Positions 1-8,680 of a stretch of DNA of 64,000 bases are shown piece after piece; positions within the stretch are counted from its first letter, which is position 1, and each line of letters opens with the position of its first letter. The notes beneath the pieces were generated by a model. It was given only the letters and a program-made list of their open reading frames with translations, had not been told where the DNA came from and did not search any database. The DNA lies in NCBI GenBank assembly GCA_023461435.1, contig JAEYLC010000007.1:62001-126000 (forward strand). Direction: 5' to 3'. The DNA is from Bacillota bacterium (GTDB taxonomy: Bacteria; Bacillota; Clostridia; Christensenellales; SZUA-584). A program made the translations under genes and the position numbers.

Positions 1-379
1 GCAGCTGCGCGCCTTCAATCGGCGGAACCACGGCGGAGGCGCCGGTTGCAATGACCAGCTTGTCGTAACGGTCAGAAAATGTCTCGCCCGTTTCAAGATT
101 CTTCACATCGATCGTTTTCTCGTCCGGATGGATGGCAAGCACCTCATGCCTGACAAGCACGTCCACATTGTATTTCGCCTTAAAAAACGCGGGATCGCGC
201 GGCGTCAGCTCGTCCGCGCTTTCCACCTCGCCGCCAATGTAATACGGCATGCCGCAGCCGGAATATGAAATCTCGCTGTCTTTTTCATAGACGACGATCT
301 CGGATTCCTCGCTGTTCCGGCGCGCCTTTGCCGCGGCGGACGTGCCCGCCGCCACTGCGCCGATAATCAAGAGCCTCAT
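1..379 (-). CDS. FAD-dependent disulfide reductase, CoA-disulfide reductase/NADH oxidase family (C-terminus outside window)
   Basis: Only the first 126 residues are inside the window. They begin with the FAD-binding Rossmann motif RLLIIGAVAAGTSAAAKARR, and SGCGMPYYIGG follows at about residues 40-50. The single redox cysteine of that motif is typical of CoA-disulfide reductases and NADH oxidases, which hold one Cys rather than a CxxC pair. A segment KLVIATGA completes the first FAD motif set. The start ATG at 379 has a GGAG seven bases upstream. It is the last visible gene of the ars-type operon and follows the small thioredoxin, so it may supply electrons for thiol reduction. The exact substrate cannot be read from this fragment. 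Confidence 0.8.
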   Translation of the reverse strand, partial: MRLLIIGAVAAGTSAAAKARRNSEESEIVVYEKDSEISYSGCGMPYYIGGEVESADELTPRDPAFFKAKYNVDVLVRHEVLAIHPDEKTIDVKNLETGETFSDRYDKLVIATGASAVVPPIEGAQL

Positions 380-422
380 AATAAACTCCTTTCGCATCAA
401 GCATCCTGATCTGTTCCGGAAT

Positions 423-662
423 CTATAATTCGCCCAAAATGATCTGCTTGATTTCCTTCAGCTTCGGGACCCTGCCCATCACCTTCACCTTGCCGTTCAC
501 CATCAACGCCGGCGTACTCATGATGCCCGCCTGCATGATCTCAGCCATATCCGTAACATAGAGGATATCCGCTTCAATACTCATCTCTTTCACGGCATCC
601 CTCACAGTCTCATGCAGCTTCTTGCAGGACGCGCAGCCGCCGCCCAGCACTTTGATTTCCAT
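423..662 (-). CDS. Small thioredoxin-like protein (redox-active disulfide protein 2 / MTH895 type)
   Basis: A 79-residue protein with the active-site motif GGGCASCKKL near its N-terminus and the cis-proline segment STPALMVNG at about residues 49-57. This is the compact thioredoxin fold of the MTH895-like family, shorter than normal thioredoxin. Members commonly sit beside permeases of the CSCS type, as here. It probably keeps thiols reduced for the transporter or metalloid handling, but the partner is inferred only from the neighbourhood. An AAAGGAG lies eight bases before the ATG. The gene sits between the permease and the flavin reductase in one operon. Confidence 0.88.
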   Translation of the reverse strand: MEIKVLGGGCASCKKLHETVRDAVKEMSIEADILYVTDMAEIMQAGIMSTPALMVNGKVKVMGRVPKLKEIKQIILGEL

Positions 663-688
663 GTCTTTATCTCCTTTCGCGAATCTGC

Positions 689-1705
689 TTATACCAGTAA
701 AAACCCGACCGCATTGAATACATAGCCGATGATCAGTATGCCCGCCACCACGATACCCGCAAATACCAGCAGCAGCTTCGTCTTCACAACTTTTTTCAGC
801 AGTATCATGGAAGGCAGCGAGAGCGCGGTGACGGCCATCATGAACGACAGCACCGTGCCGATCCCCACGCCTTTCAATACAAGCGCCTCGGCAATGGGCA
901 ACGTGCCGAAAATATCCGCGTACATCGGCACGCCGACAACTGTGGCAATCGCGACCGAAAACGGATTTCCGCTGCCCAGCAAGGCAAGTATGATGTCCTG
1001 CGGTATCCAGTTATGGATGACCGCGCCGATCCCAACGCCGATCAGTATATACAGCCACACCTTTTTGATGATGAATGTCACCTGATCACGGCCGAATCTG
1101 AGCCGATCGCGCCTTGTCATTTCGGGTGCGTCAATCTGAGCCGCCTGATTTTGATAAACAAACGGCTCCACATATTTCTCGAGCTTCATACGGCTGATCA
1201 GCGTGCCGCCGGTGACGGCAAGAATGATGCCCACCACCACATACGCGATCGCGATCTTCCAGTTGAATATGCTCGCCAGCAGCAGCAGGGACGCAAGGTC
1301 CACCAGCGGTGACGATATCAAAAACGAAAACGTGACGCCGACCGGCAGCCCCGCGCTCGTGAAGCCGATGAACAGCGGAATTGACGAGCACGAACAAAAC
1401 GGTGTGACGGTGCCTAATAGCGCGCCCAGCGTGTTGGCGCCGATGCCGCGAAAGCGCCCGAGTATTTTGCGCGTGCGCTCGGGCGGAAAATGGCTTTGGA
1501 TATACGAGATCACGAAGATCAGCACCGACAGCAATATGAATATCTTTATTGTATCATAAAGAAAGAAGTGGAGGCTTCCGCCCGCTCGCTCAGTGACGTC
1601 GAGTCCGAACACATCTTGAACGAGCCATTTTATGATATCGCTGAGCCATTGCATTTTTAGCAGCTGGTTATTGAGCCATTCAAACACCGTTATATCCCCC
1701 ATCAA
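689..1705 (-). CDS. Permease of the DUF318/ArsP-like superfamily
   Basis: An integral membrane protein of about 330 residues with roughly eight hydrophobic segments. The signature TPFCSCSSIPLF at about residues 105-116 is the hallmark of these permeases; in ArsP-type members the cysteines bind trivalent arsenicals. It follows acr3 by 15 bases, so it is co-transcribed with the arsenic genes. The first possible starts (TTG 1705, ATG 1702) have no ribosome binding site. A GTG at 1687 has GGGGGA seven bases upstream and may be the true start. A second member of the superfamily is at 7772-8680. The substrate is not certain; organoarsenical or another soft-metal export is the best guess. Confidence 0.85.
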   Translation of the reverse strand: MMGDITVFEWLNNQLLKMQWLSDIIKWLVQDVFGLDVTERAGGSLHFFLYDTIKIFILLSVLIFVISYIQSHFPPERTRKILGRFRGIGANTLGALLGTVTPFCSCSSIPLFIGFTSAGLPVGVTFSFLISSPLVDLASLLLLASIFNWKIAIAYVVVGIILAVTGGTLISRMKLEKYVEPFVYQNQAAQIDAPEMTRRDRLRFGRDQVTFIIKKVWLYILIGVGIGAVIHNWIPQDIILALLGSGNPFSVAIATVVGVPMYADIFGTLPIAEALVLKGVGIGTVLSFMMAVTALSLPSMILLKKVVKTKLLLVFAGIVVAGILIIGYVFNAVGFLLV

Positions 1706-1720
1706 ACGAAAAATAAGATT

Positions 1721-2785
1721 TTATTGCGCAGCTGGGAACCAATGGCGGGTCCTGTTCGCGATTCTGACCAGGGTCAGCATCACAGGCACCTCTACAAGCA
1801 CACCCACAATCGTGGCCAGCGCCGCCGGAGACTGCAGCCCAAATACTGAGATCGCCACCGCCACAGCCAGCTCGAAGAAATTGCTCGCTCCGATCATGGC
1901 AGCGGGCGACGCGACGTTATGCGGCAGCTTCCATGCCTTTGACCATAAGTAGGCAATGATGAATATCAAAAAAGTCTGAATCGTCAGCGGTATCGCGATC
2001 AGTATGATGTCCACAGGCTGCTCGACGATCGTCCGGCCCTGAAAAGAGAAGATGATCACAAGCGTGAGCAGCAAACCGATAACCGTGATATTGTTGAATT
2101 TAGGTATGAATACCTCCTCGAGGTACTCCTTGCCCTTGTTTTTGGTCAAGAGGCTTCTTGTCAGCCAGCCCGCTGCCAAAGGGATCACCACAAACAGCCC
2201 GACCGACAAGAACAGCGTTGCCCACGGAACGCCGACACCCTGAACGCTGATTCCTCCGAACATGAACAGCAGGCCAACAACCGGGGCAAACACAGGAAGT
2301 ATAATCAGGTCGTTTGTGGCCACCTGCACCAGCGTATGGGCCGGATTCCCTTTGGTCAAATGGCTCCAAACAAACACCATCGCCGTGCAGGGCGCCGCCC
2401 CGAGCAGTATAGCCCCGGCCAGATAAGCCTTTGCCGTTTCTTCGGGAATCACCGCTTTATAGATGACAAAGAAAAACAAATAGGCAAGACCAAACATTGT
2501 GAACGGCTTAATCGCCCAGTTCGTGATCCATGTCACCACCAGGCCTTTGGGATTGCGCCCCACGTTTTTGATGCTCGCAAAGTCCACCTTGAGCATCATC
2601 GGATAGATCATGAGCCAAATCAATATCGCGACGGGAATGGAGACATTGTAGTATTCAAACTGCCCTAAAAAGCTTGGAACGCCGGGCAGCCACAGCCCAA
2701 TCACGATGCCAAGACCCATGCAGAGTATCACCCAGAGGCTTAAATATTTTTCAAAAAAACCGATACCTTTGTTCTCGCTCATCAT
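1721..2785 (-). CDS. acr3: Arsenite efflux transporter, ACR3 family
   Basis: A 354-residue membrane protein of the bile acid/ACR3 superfamily with ten expected transmembrane segments. The conserved GAAPCTAMVFVWSHL near residue 130 holds the cysteine required for arsenite export, and the paired motif VATNDLIILPVFAP follows. It exports As(III) (and sometimes antimonite) driven by proton motive force. A GGAG lies just before a double ATG; the second ATG (2782) has the better spacing. It lies 14 bases behind arsR in the operon and should be induced by arsenite through the operators at 3139-3173. Confidence 0.93.
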   Translation of the reverse strand: MMSENKGIGFFEKYLSLWVILCMGLGIVIGLWLPGVPSFLGQFEYYNVSIPVAILIWLMIYPMMLKVDFASIKNVGRNPKGLVVTWITNWAIKPFTMFGLAYLFFFVIYKAVIPEETAKAYLAGAILLGAAPCTAMVFVWSHLTKGNPAHTLVQVATNDLIILPVFAPVVGLLFMFGGISVQGVGVPWATLFLSVGLFVVIPLAAGWLTRSLLTKNKGKEYLEEVFIPKFNNITVIGLLLTLVIIFSFQGRTIVEQPVDIILIAIPLTIQTFLIFIIAYLWSKAWKLPHNVASPAAMIGASNFFELAVAVAISVFGLQSPAALATIVGVLVEVPVMLTLVRIANRTRHWFPAAQ

Positions 2786-2799
2786 ATTTGCTCCTTTTT

Positions 2800-3117
2800 T
2801 TATTCGTTATTGCCGCAGCGCTTGCAAACGCAGTCTTCCTTATCATTCAGCAGACGTGTTAAGAAGCACAGCAGTGCATCTTCCCGCTCTTTGTTTAAGC
2901 TGTAATGCATCCACGCGCCGTCGCGCCGTGCGTTTACGATACCGCATTCGGTCAGTATTTTCATATGATACGAAAGCGTTGGCTGCGTGATGCTGAACGA
3001 CTCAAGTATTTTGCAGGCGCACATCTCCCCGCAGGACAGCATATCCGCAATTTTAAGCCGCGTTTCGTCCGACAGGGCTTTGAGCACCGGCACATATTCC
3101 GCATAATCATACGACAT
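2800..3117 (-). CDS. arsR: ArsR-family metalloregulatory repressor
   Basis: A winged-helix repressor whose DNA-binding part reads ITQPTLSYHMKILTECGIV. Metal-sensing cysteines lie in the first recognition region (LSCGEMCACKIL, an ELCVCDL-type site). A further CxCxxC cluster stands at the C-terminus (CVCKRCGNNE). A GTG at 3129 is in frame, but the GAGGAG ribosome binding site overlaps it; that GAGGAG is correctly spaced for the ATG at 3117, which is chosen here (105 residues). It would repress its own operon in the absence of As(III)/Sb(III). The C-terminal cysteine cluster is extra relative to minimal ArsR proteins and could be a second thiol site. Confidence 0.93.
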   Translation of the reverse strand: MSYDYAEYVPVLKALSDETRLKIADMLSCGEMCACKILESFSITQPTLSYHMKILTECGIVNARRDGAWMHYSLNKEREDALLCFLTRLLNDKEDCVCKRCGNNE

Positions 3118-3138
3118 ATATGGTTTCACTCCTCATAT

Positions 3139-3173
3139 ATAGATATCTCTCTATGATATAGACAACTCTCTAT
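3139..3173 (-). promoter_or_regulatory. Two tandem ArsR operator copies
   Basis: Two copies of the inverted repeat ATAGA-N6-TCTAT occur at 3139-3154 and 3158-3173, 19 bases apart. Their spacers also share the last three bases (CTC). They lie between the -10 box and the arsR ribosome binding site, so bound repressor would block transcription at its start. Assignment to ArsR is by position. Confidence 0.75.
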
Positions 3174-3176
3174 ATG

Positions 3177-3206
3177 ATTATATGCACGGATCCGCAGATA
3201 TGTCAA
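3177..3206 (-). promoter_or_regulatory. Sigma-A promoter of the ars operon
   Basis: On the minus strand a perfect TTGACA (complement of 3201-3206) and a perfect TATAAT (complement of 3177-3182) are separated by 18 bases. The operator pair follows at once downstream. Confidence 0.85.
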
Positions 3207-3262
3207 ACTTTTTATGGGAAATAGAAGATCTTGAGACGATTAAAGAATTGAGAGTTCGGAGG

Positions 3263-4440
3263 CTAACCGGCCAGCTCTGCCGTAAATTCAGCGATTTTGT
3301 AAAGCGCGTTCGGCCAGTCAAAAAAACTGTATTCCTTTTGTATCTCAGCCGAGCTGGCGAGACGGTTTTTCCGGTATTTGAGCGTTTCAAACGTGATTGT
3401 CGGCACGCCGCGCGAGAAGGCGTAGTCGGTCAGCGTGCCCTCTTCCCCTTTTTTGACTTTACGCTCCCTAATTAAATCGTATTTGATATCCTCAAGCAAA
3501 TACCGGGCGAGAGAAATGCCGATACCGTTGAGCACCTCCGGGTCCTCATGGGTGCTTAAATCCTCGGCCGTATAGCCGCCCTTCTGGCAAATGATCTCGC
3601 GGGCGCGCGAATGGATATCGACCGTGAGCGCAAAGTCATACTGATCGAAGAGCGCCATGATCGCCTGTGTTTCGGACTCCGAACCCGCATATGGCCCCGG
3701 ATAGAAGTTGCCGGGCGTCTTTTTCCGGCTGCCCCAATATTTGCACGGAAAGTTCCGGTTGATATCCACATCGTTGATGTTCGTTTTTTTCCTGCCGTCC
3801 CGATTTTCGATGCAATACTCATAGCCGTCCGGGTTGACAAGCGGCACGACGATGAGCGTGACCCGATTTAATATTAGCGCTTTTTGCTCCTCGCCGGTTG
3901 CACCGGCATACAGAAAATCAAACAGGCACTGCATGATCAGCGGTGTATTCGCGTTCTCCCTCGCGTGCACGCCCGCCGTGATCAGCACATACACCTGCCC
4001 GCGGCCGACCGTCAGCGCGTATATATCCTTACCCTGCACGCTTTTGCCAATGACAAAAGACGTGACAATGCCTTCGTAGCTGGCATTGTTTCCTTTATAT
4101 CGGTAATGAGCATGTCATAGGTGTAAAGATCATCCGAGTCAAAGCACGGCAGCCGGTAATCGATTGGATTAATTTCCGACGTATTTCGGCTTTCAGAGGT
4201 TTCATTCTCAGATGAGTCGATCTGCACCGGTATTTGCGTCGGCTCGGGTGTATCCAGCGATGCGCTTACGTTACGCTTGTCATCTGATTGTACTGAAACA
4301 GTCTCCGTGACGGATACCGTTTCCGATATTCCGCATAGCAAAACGAACGCGACAAAAAGCAAAGCCAACACCGTGTATTTCAGCAGACTAATAACATTTC
4401 GTTTCTCAGGCTGTGCCTGAAACGGCTTGCCAATAACCAT
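3263..4440 (-). pseudogene. M14 zinc carboxypeptidase with N-terminal membrane anchor, interrupted by a frameshift
   Basis: Two overlapping frames look like one gene. The upstream part (4440 down to about 4095) has a cytoplasmic start, one membrane segment (VLALLFVAFVLLCGI), a Ser/Thr-rich spacer and the beginning of the peptidase fold (YTYDMLITDI). The downstream frame (from about 4110 to 3263) carries the catalytic part. It shows the zinc ligands in AGVHARENANTP (HxxE), the substrate Arg in DINRNFP, the third zinc ligand His in VDIHSRARE, and the catalytic Glu in TITFETLKY. The switch between frames lies at about 4090-4112, where a few residues also seem missing. An intact family member would be an extracytoplasmic gamma-D-glutamyl-diamino acid or metallocarboxypeptidase acting on wall peptides. 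A sequencing error is an alternative explanation. Confidence 0.75.
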
Positions 4441-4670
4441 ACACACTCCCGGTTAGATAAGTCTGTTGGCTTCTGTCCTTTTGCTATTTTGCTGCAATAC
4501 ATTCTGGCGTCCGCATTAAGGACGACGTACGCTGTTCGGATAAAGGGGTTGGCTTTATAAGATGATTAAGCTACTATCAAAAATTATACAGAAAAACTCA
4601 AATTTCTACAAGATAGGCTTGCGATTAAATAATGCGCTTCACCGCTAACCTTTAACACTTTGCCATCACG

Positions 4671-4699
4671 TTTACACCGTTAAAAAAAGAGATTATAAT
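4671..4699 (+). promoter_or_regulatory. Sigma-A promoter of the polysaccharide deacetylase
   Basis: TTTACA (4671-4676) and TATAAT (4694-4699) with a 17-base spacer, 32 bases before the ATG at 4732. The rest of 4447-4731 holds nothing else I can name. Confidence 0.75.
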
Positions 4700-4731
4700 G
4701 GGTTATTCAATTCTGGTTATTGAGGGCCATT

Positions 4732-5532
4732 ATGAGTCAATATCATCTGCGTTTTCAAAATGTCGATCCGAACAAAACAGCCGTCTGTTTTACCTTTGAC
4801 GATAACTTTTTTCGTCACAGTGAGCTTGTCGCGCCCGCTTTTTTGCAGCGCGGTTTGCGGTGCACATTTTATATAAATCCGGGAACAGAAGACTTTTTAT
4901 CGCGGCATCAAACAAGGTATTCGAAGCTTTTAAAACAGGGCTTTGAGATCGGCAGCCACGGGTATGTTCACGACAATCTTTCCAAGCTTGAGCCTGCCGA
5001 TGCAGAGAAAAACCTGCGAGACGCGGCACGGCGCATTGAGAGCTGCTATCACGTCTATCCATCAACATTCGCGTTCCCGTATCACGATGTCACCGATGAG
5101 ACGCTCGCTATGGCGAGGTCAATGCATATTGAAACGCGAAACATGCTCGCGCATTCAAGGTGGTTCGCCATCAAAACGGCCATCCCTCTCAGCGACATGC
5201 TGACCGCGGCCGAGCAGTGCTCTGAGGGAAAACGTCCGCTGGTTTTCTCGGGCCACTCCGTGATACTCACGCCCGAAGAAGCGGACGACGAGCGGCTCAA
5301 AAGCGAGACCGGCTATAACCCAATATTGCTCGATGATCTGTGCGCGCTGCTCGATTTCATTCAAGCAAGAAGCGAGAAAATTCAGGTACTCACGTTCGAG
5401 CAGGCGTCGCTGCTCGCGTACATCGAAAAAAACGGCGAAATCAACGGGGATTCATTGACCATCTCACAGGAGCATCTGCAAAGACTCGAGGCTTTTGGGA
5501 TCGGGTTGGAAAGATTCTGTAAATTGATGTAA
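4732..5532 (+). CDS. Polysaccharide deacetylase family protein (NodB-like)
   Basis: About 266 residues with the NodB-fold metal motif TFDD at about residues 24-27 (AVCFTFDDNF) and the second metal motif IGSHGYVHDNLS (HxxxH type) near residue 80. A late FAFPYHD segment matches the usual RxPY/F region only loosely. The fold removes acetyl groups from N-acetylated sugars; no signal peptide is present, so a cytoplasmic role is possible. TTG 4720 is in frame, but the GAGGG six bases before ATG 4732 favours the latter. It stands alone with its own promoter. Confidence 0.82.
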   Translation: MSQYHLRFQNVDPNKTAVCFTFDDNFFRHSELVAPAFLQRGLRCTFYINPGTEDFLSRHQTRYSKLLKQGFEIGSHGYVHDNLSKLEPADAEKNLRDAARRIESCYHVYPSTFAFPYHDVTDETLAMARSMHIETRNMLAHSRWFAIKTAIPLSDMLTAAEQCSEGKRPLVFSGHSVILTPEEADDERLKSETGYNPILLDDLCALLDFIQARSEKIQVLTFEQASLLAYIEKNGEINGDSLTISQEHLQRLEAFGIGLERFCKLM

Positions 5533-5604
5533 ACTGCACCGCAAGCCCAATCAAAGCCAACGGCTGAACCTGCGCTTTGCATATTCAGGCCGCTTGCTTC
5601 TGCA

Positions 5605-7065
5605 TCAGTGGTTCGTTTTTTCGCCGGTATACTCAAACCAGAATATTGTCAAACCGTCCTGACAGTCGACGCCATAGTCCATGCCATGCGCTTTTAAAAA
5701 TGTACTGACAATCGACAGCCCGATTCCGGTTCCCTGCTGCCGCCCGCCGTGATGCTGGCTGCGCTGATACCTTTCCCAAATTATATCCCTGTCTTCTTTG
5801 GGGATCGGTTCGCCCGGATTGACCACAGCAATCCGGATTTTGTTGTCCCTTTCGGCTGCTGCAACCGTAATTTTTTCTCCGGCCGCAGTATGGTTGACCG
5901 CGTTATTAAGTAAATTGCGCATCACCTGGCAGATTTTCATCGCGTCTGCGTAAACGGGGATATCGCTGCACGTGCTTTTAAATTCTATCGCAATCCCATA
6001 TTGCGCAGCGCTTTTCTCGCACAGCGCAATCTCCGACTCTATGATTTCATAAAGATTATACCAGTCTTTTTTCAGCTGGATATACCCGGCCTGGAGCTGA
6101 GAGTAATCCATAATGTCGCTGACCATCTCGCTCATCCGGCCGGCCTCCTGAATGATCAGCGTCAGATTTTCATAACGCTTTTCATCATCCTTCCAGTTGA
6201 TATCCCGCACCATTTCCGCGTAGCCTGCAATAAGAGCCAGAGGTGAACGCAGCTCGTGAGACACATTGGCGATCACCTCCTTGCGCAGAACATCCACACG
6301 CTGGAGGGCTTGCCCCAGCGCCTCCACCGAACCCGAGAGCTGACCAAGTTCATCCTTTAAAGACAGTCCCGGCGTTGCCGTCAGTACACCCTGGGCAAGA
6401 TTGTCGACGGTCCTTTTGATCACATGAATCGGCCTCACAAAATGCCGCGATAACAAAGCCGCCACCACGGCGGCGACAAGGGTGAGGCTGACAGTGAGAA
6501 TAACAAGCTGGCTTCGGTTCATATGGAGCACGGTCTGCAGCTGATCCAACGTCTGATACAGAATCACCGATGCCCGCTGGTTATTGAACTGCGCCGGCAG
6601 GCCGATTTCCATTGTAATCGGATCGGCGCCATTCCGTATGATTTTCGTATAGGTTTTCCCTTGAGACACCTCTTTGTATTCTTTGCTGTACTTTAAGACG
6701 TGTCGGACGTGCAAGGACGCCGATCCCCATGACTGCGAATCGAGTTTGTGCCCTGCGCTGTAAAGGGCGACAAGCTTCTCGTCGCTGTCAATCACCATCA
6801 TCTTTCCGTTGGTCATTTTGCTGAGCGAAAGCATCAGCTGTCCATTACTGGAAAGGTCTTTTGTTTTTAGCCGTTCCATAATCGGTTTCAGCCGCTCCTG
6901 CATCTCGAAAACCGAGGCATTCACATAATTCTGCTCAAATAAAAAAATCTGAGCCACCAGCATAAACGCAATGCCAAGCACCACGAGCAGCATCATGATC
7001 AGCCATAAGCGAACGACTATCTTGGAGCGAAGGGGAGGCTTTTTACTTCGTGTCTTCATATTCAA
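5605..7065 (-). CDS. Sensor histidine kinase with HAMP domain
   Basis: A 486-residue membrane kinase. Transmembrane segments lie at about 18-43 and 187-207 and flank an extracellular sensor of about 140 residues. HAMP covers about 208-260. The phosphorylated His is H270 in NVSHELRSPLALI. The ATPase part shows the N-box MRNLLNNAVNH and the G2 box GTGIGLSIV. It overlaps the response regulator gene by about 20 bases, so the two are translationally coupled and form a cognate pair. The start may be the TTG at 7065 (well-spaced GGGG) or the ATG at 7059. The operon also encodes a permease and a DUF362 lipoprotein, so the signal may be related to an exported or extracytoplasmic compound. Confidence 0.93.
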   Translation of the reverse strand: MNMKTRSKKPPLRSKIVVRLWLIMMLLVVLGIAFMLVAQIFLFEQNYVNASVFEMQERLKPIMERLKTKDLSSNGQLMLSLSKMTNGKMMVIDSDEKLVALYSAGHKLDSQSWGSASLHVRHVLKYSKEYKEVSQGKTYTKIIRNGADPITMEIGLPAQFNNQRASVILYQTLDQLQTVLHMNRSQLVILTVSLTLVAAVVAALLSRHFVRPIHVIKRTVDNLAQGVLTATPGLSLKDELGQLSGSVEALGQALQRVDVLRKEVIANVSHELRSPLALIAGYAEMVRDINWKDDEKRYENLTLIIQEAGRMSEMVSDIMDYSQLQAGYIQLKKDWYNLYEIIESEIALCEKSAAQYGIAIEFKSTCSDIPVYADAMKICQVMRNLLNNAVNHTAAGEKITVAAAERDNKIRIAVVNPGEPIPKEDRDIIWERYQRSQHHGGRQQGTGIGLSIVSTFLKAHGMDYGVDCQDGLTIFWFEYTGEKTNH

Positions 7066-7714
7066 ATTTATACCCCACTCCCCATACGGTTTGAATGGCC
7101 TTCCGGTAATCGCCCAAATGCTCCCGAAGGGATTTTACATGCGTATCGACCGTGCGGGCGTCACCGTAGTAAGCATATCCCCAAACCCTGTTTAAAAGCT
7201 GTTCACGGCTGAGCACAAGCCGTTCATTTTGCGCAAGATATAGCAACAGATCAAACTCTTTGGGCGTCAGGCTCAACACCTTTTCACCCGCGGAGACCCT
7301 TCTTGCCCCGGGGGTGATACAAAGCTCTCCAAAAACGAGACTCTCGCACGGTTTGCCGCTGCGCTTGAGCACCGCGCGGATGCGGGCCATCAGCTCCTTG
7401 GGGCTGAACGGTTTTGGCACATAATCGTCCGCTCCCAAATTAAAGCCCAGAAGTTTGTCGTATTCCTCGCTGCGGGAAGTCAGCATAATCACCGGGACTT
7501 GGCTTTCCTTGCGTATTTCCGCAAGCGTCTCAAAACCGTCGAGCCCCGGCATCATGACATCGAGCACCACGATATCAAACGGCGTCTCATTTGCTTTTTC
7601 AATAGCTTTCCGGCCGTTTTCAGCCTCTTCGCACTGGAAACCTTCCAGCTCGCCGTAGGCGAGTACCAGCTTGCGAAGATGCGTATCATCATCGACGATC
7701 AGCAATTTTGGCAT
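7043..7714 (-). CDS. OmpR/PhoB-family response regulator
   Basis: A 223-residue regulator. The receiver domain has the acidic pocket (IVDDD), the phosphoacceptor D52 in VVLDVMMPGLDG, T/S in MLTSR and K101 in YVPKPFSP. The C-terminal winged helix includes LTPKEFDLLLYLAQNE and TVDTHVKSLREHLG. It is the partner of the kinase encoded directly downstream. OmpR-type regulators bind direct repeats spaced about 11 bases; exactly such repeats lie upstream of this operon at 9841-9873, which suggests autoregulation. Confidence 0.95.
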   Translation of the reverse strand: MPKLLIVDDDTHLRKLVLAYGELEGFQCEEAENGRKAIEKANETPFDIVVLDVMMPGLDGFETLAEIRKESQVPVIMLTSRSEEYDKLLGFNLGADDYVPKPFSPKELMARIRAVLKRSGKPCESLVFGELCITPGARRVSAGEKVLSLTPKEFDLLLYLAQNERLVLSREQLLNRVWGYAYYGDARTVDTHVKSLREHLGDYRKAIQTVWGVGYKFEYEDTK

Positions 7715-7771
7715 TATGCTCCCTCCCTTCCATAAACAGTATACATCTTATGCAGTTCTCAATCCAGTGCA

Positions 7772-8680
7772 TCATATCATGAGGTCAACCAGTATACCGG
7801 ATAAAAAGGCAAAGACCAAACTGAACAGAATATAAAGGCCAAACCGCTTAGCCCCCAGCACGATTTTCATTGCCCCAAGATTGGTGATTTTGGTGGCAGG
7901 GCCAGTGATCATGAAAGCCGCGGCCGGCCCCATGCTCATGCCGCTCCACAGCCATTCCTGCAGCAACGGAATCGTCCCGCCGCCGCACATATATAAAGGG
8001 ACGCCGATCGTTGCCGCCATCAGCACCCCAAACCCCCGCTGGTCTCCGAATAGATCTGCAAACCCTTCGGCGGGCACATACCGCTGAAAGATTGCGGAAA
8101 GCGCGATGCCCAGCAAAAAATAAGGCCCGGTGGTTTTGACGTTCCGCCATATGTTTTTCAGCAGGCGTATCACAACCTTCGAATCAGTATCATGGTTCAC
8201 TGATTCGCCGATGCCTGAGAAATTAAAAAAGCGCTTTCCTTTATTGCCATAAAAGAACCAGACACATAAACCCGCGGTCATCCCGCACAGCAGGCATGAC
8301 GCCACACGGATCACGAGCGCCGTGGTCCCCAACGCCGCGCTGTATATGATCAGTTGCGGGTTCAACAGCACAGAGCTCATCATAAACGCCGCGAGCCAGT
8401 CGTCCCTCATGCCCTTTTCAGAAAATGAAGCGGCAATCGGGATGGTGCCGTACATGCAGAGGGGCGAGACAATCCCAATGAAGCTTGCCGGGATCGCCCC
8501 CAGCACCCCCAGCTTTTTGTTTTGCAGTTTGGCAAACAAATTGTGTATTCTTTGCTTGCCGAACACCGAGACGACCGACCCGAGAACGATGCCTATCACC
8601 CAATATTGAAAAATCTGCTCGAACTGAACGGAAAAATAATACCATAGGTATATACCCTCCCGCCGCAGAACGTCAATCAT
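7772..8680 (-). CDS. Permease of the DUF318/ArsP-like superfamily
   Basis: A 302-residue multispanning membrane protein. The family motif position reads SPLCMYGTIP (about residues 72-81), so only one cysteine is left compared with TPFCSCSSIP in the paralogue at 689-1705. A second conserved part reads GVPLYMCGGGTIPLLQ. TTG 8683 is in frame, but the ATG at 8680 is more likely; the gene overlaps the lipoprotein gene by 8 bases. The changed cysteine motif suggests a different substrate from the ars-linked paralogue. What it transports cannot be told from sequence alone. Confidence 0.85.
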   Translation of the reverse strand: MIDVLRREGIYLWYYFSVQFEQIFQYWVIGIVLGSVVSVFGKQRIHNLFAKLQNKKLGVLGAIPASFIGIVSPLCMYGTIPIAASFSEKGMRDDWLAAFMMSSVLLNPQLIIYSAALGTTALVIRVASCLLCGMTAGLCVWFFYGNKGKRFFNFSGIGESVNHDTDSKVVIRLLKNIWRNVKTTGPYFLLGIALSAIFQRYVPAEGFADLFGDQRGFGVLMAATIGVPLYMCGGGTIPLLQEWLWSGMSMGPAAAFMITGPATKITNLGAMKIVLGAKRFGLYILFSLVFAFLSGILVDLMI

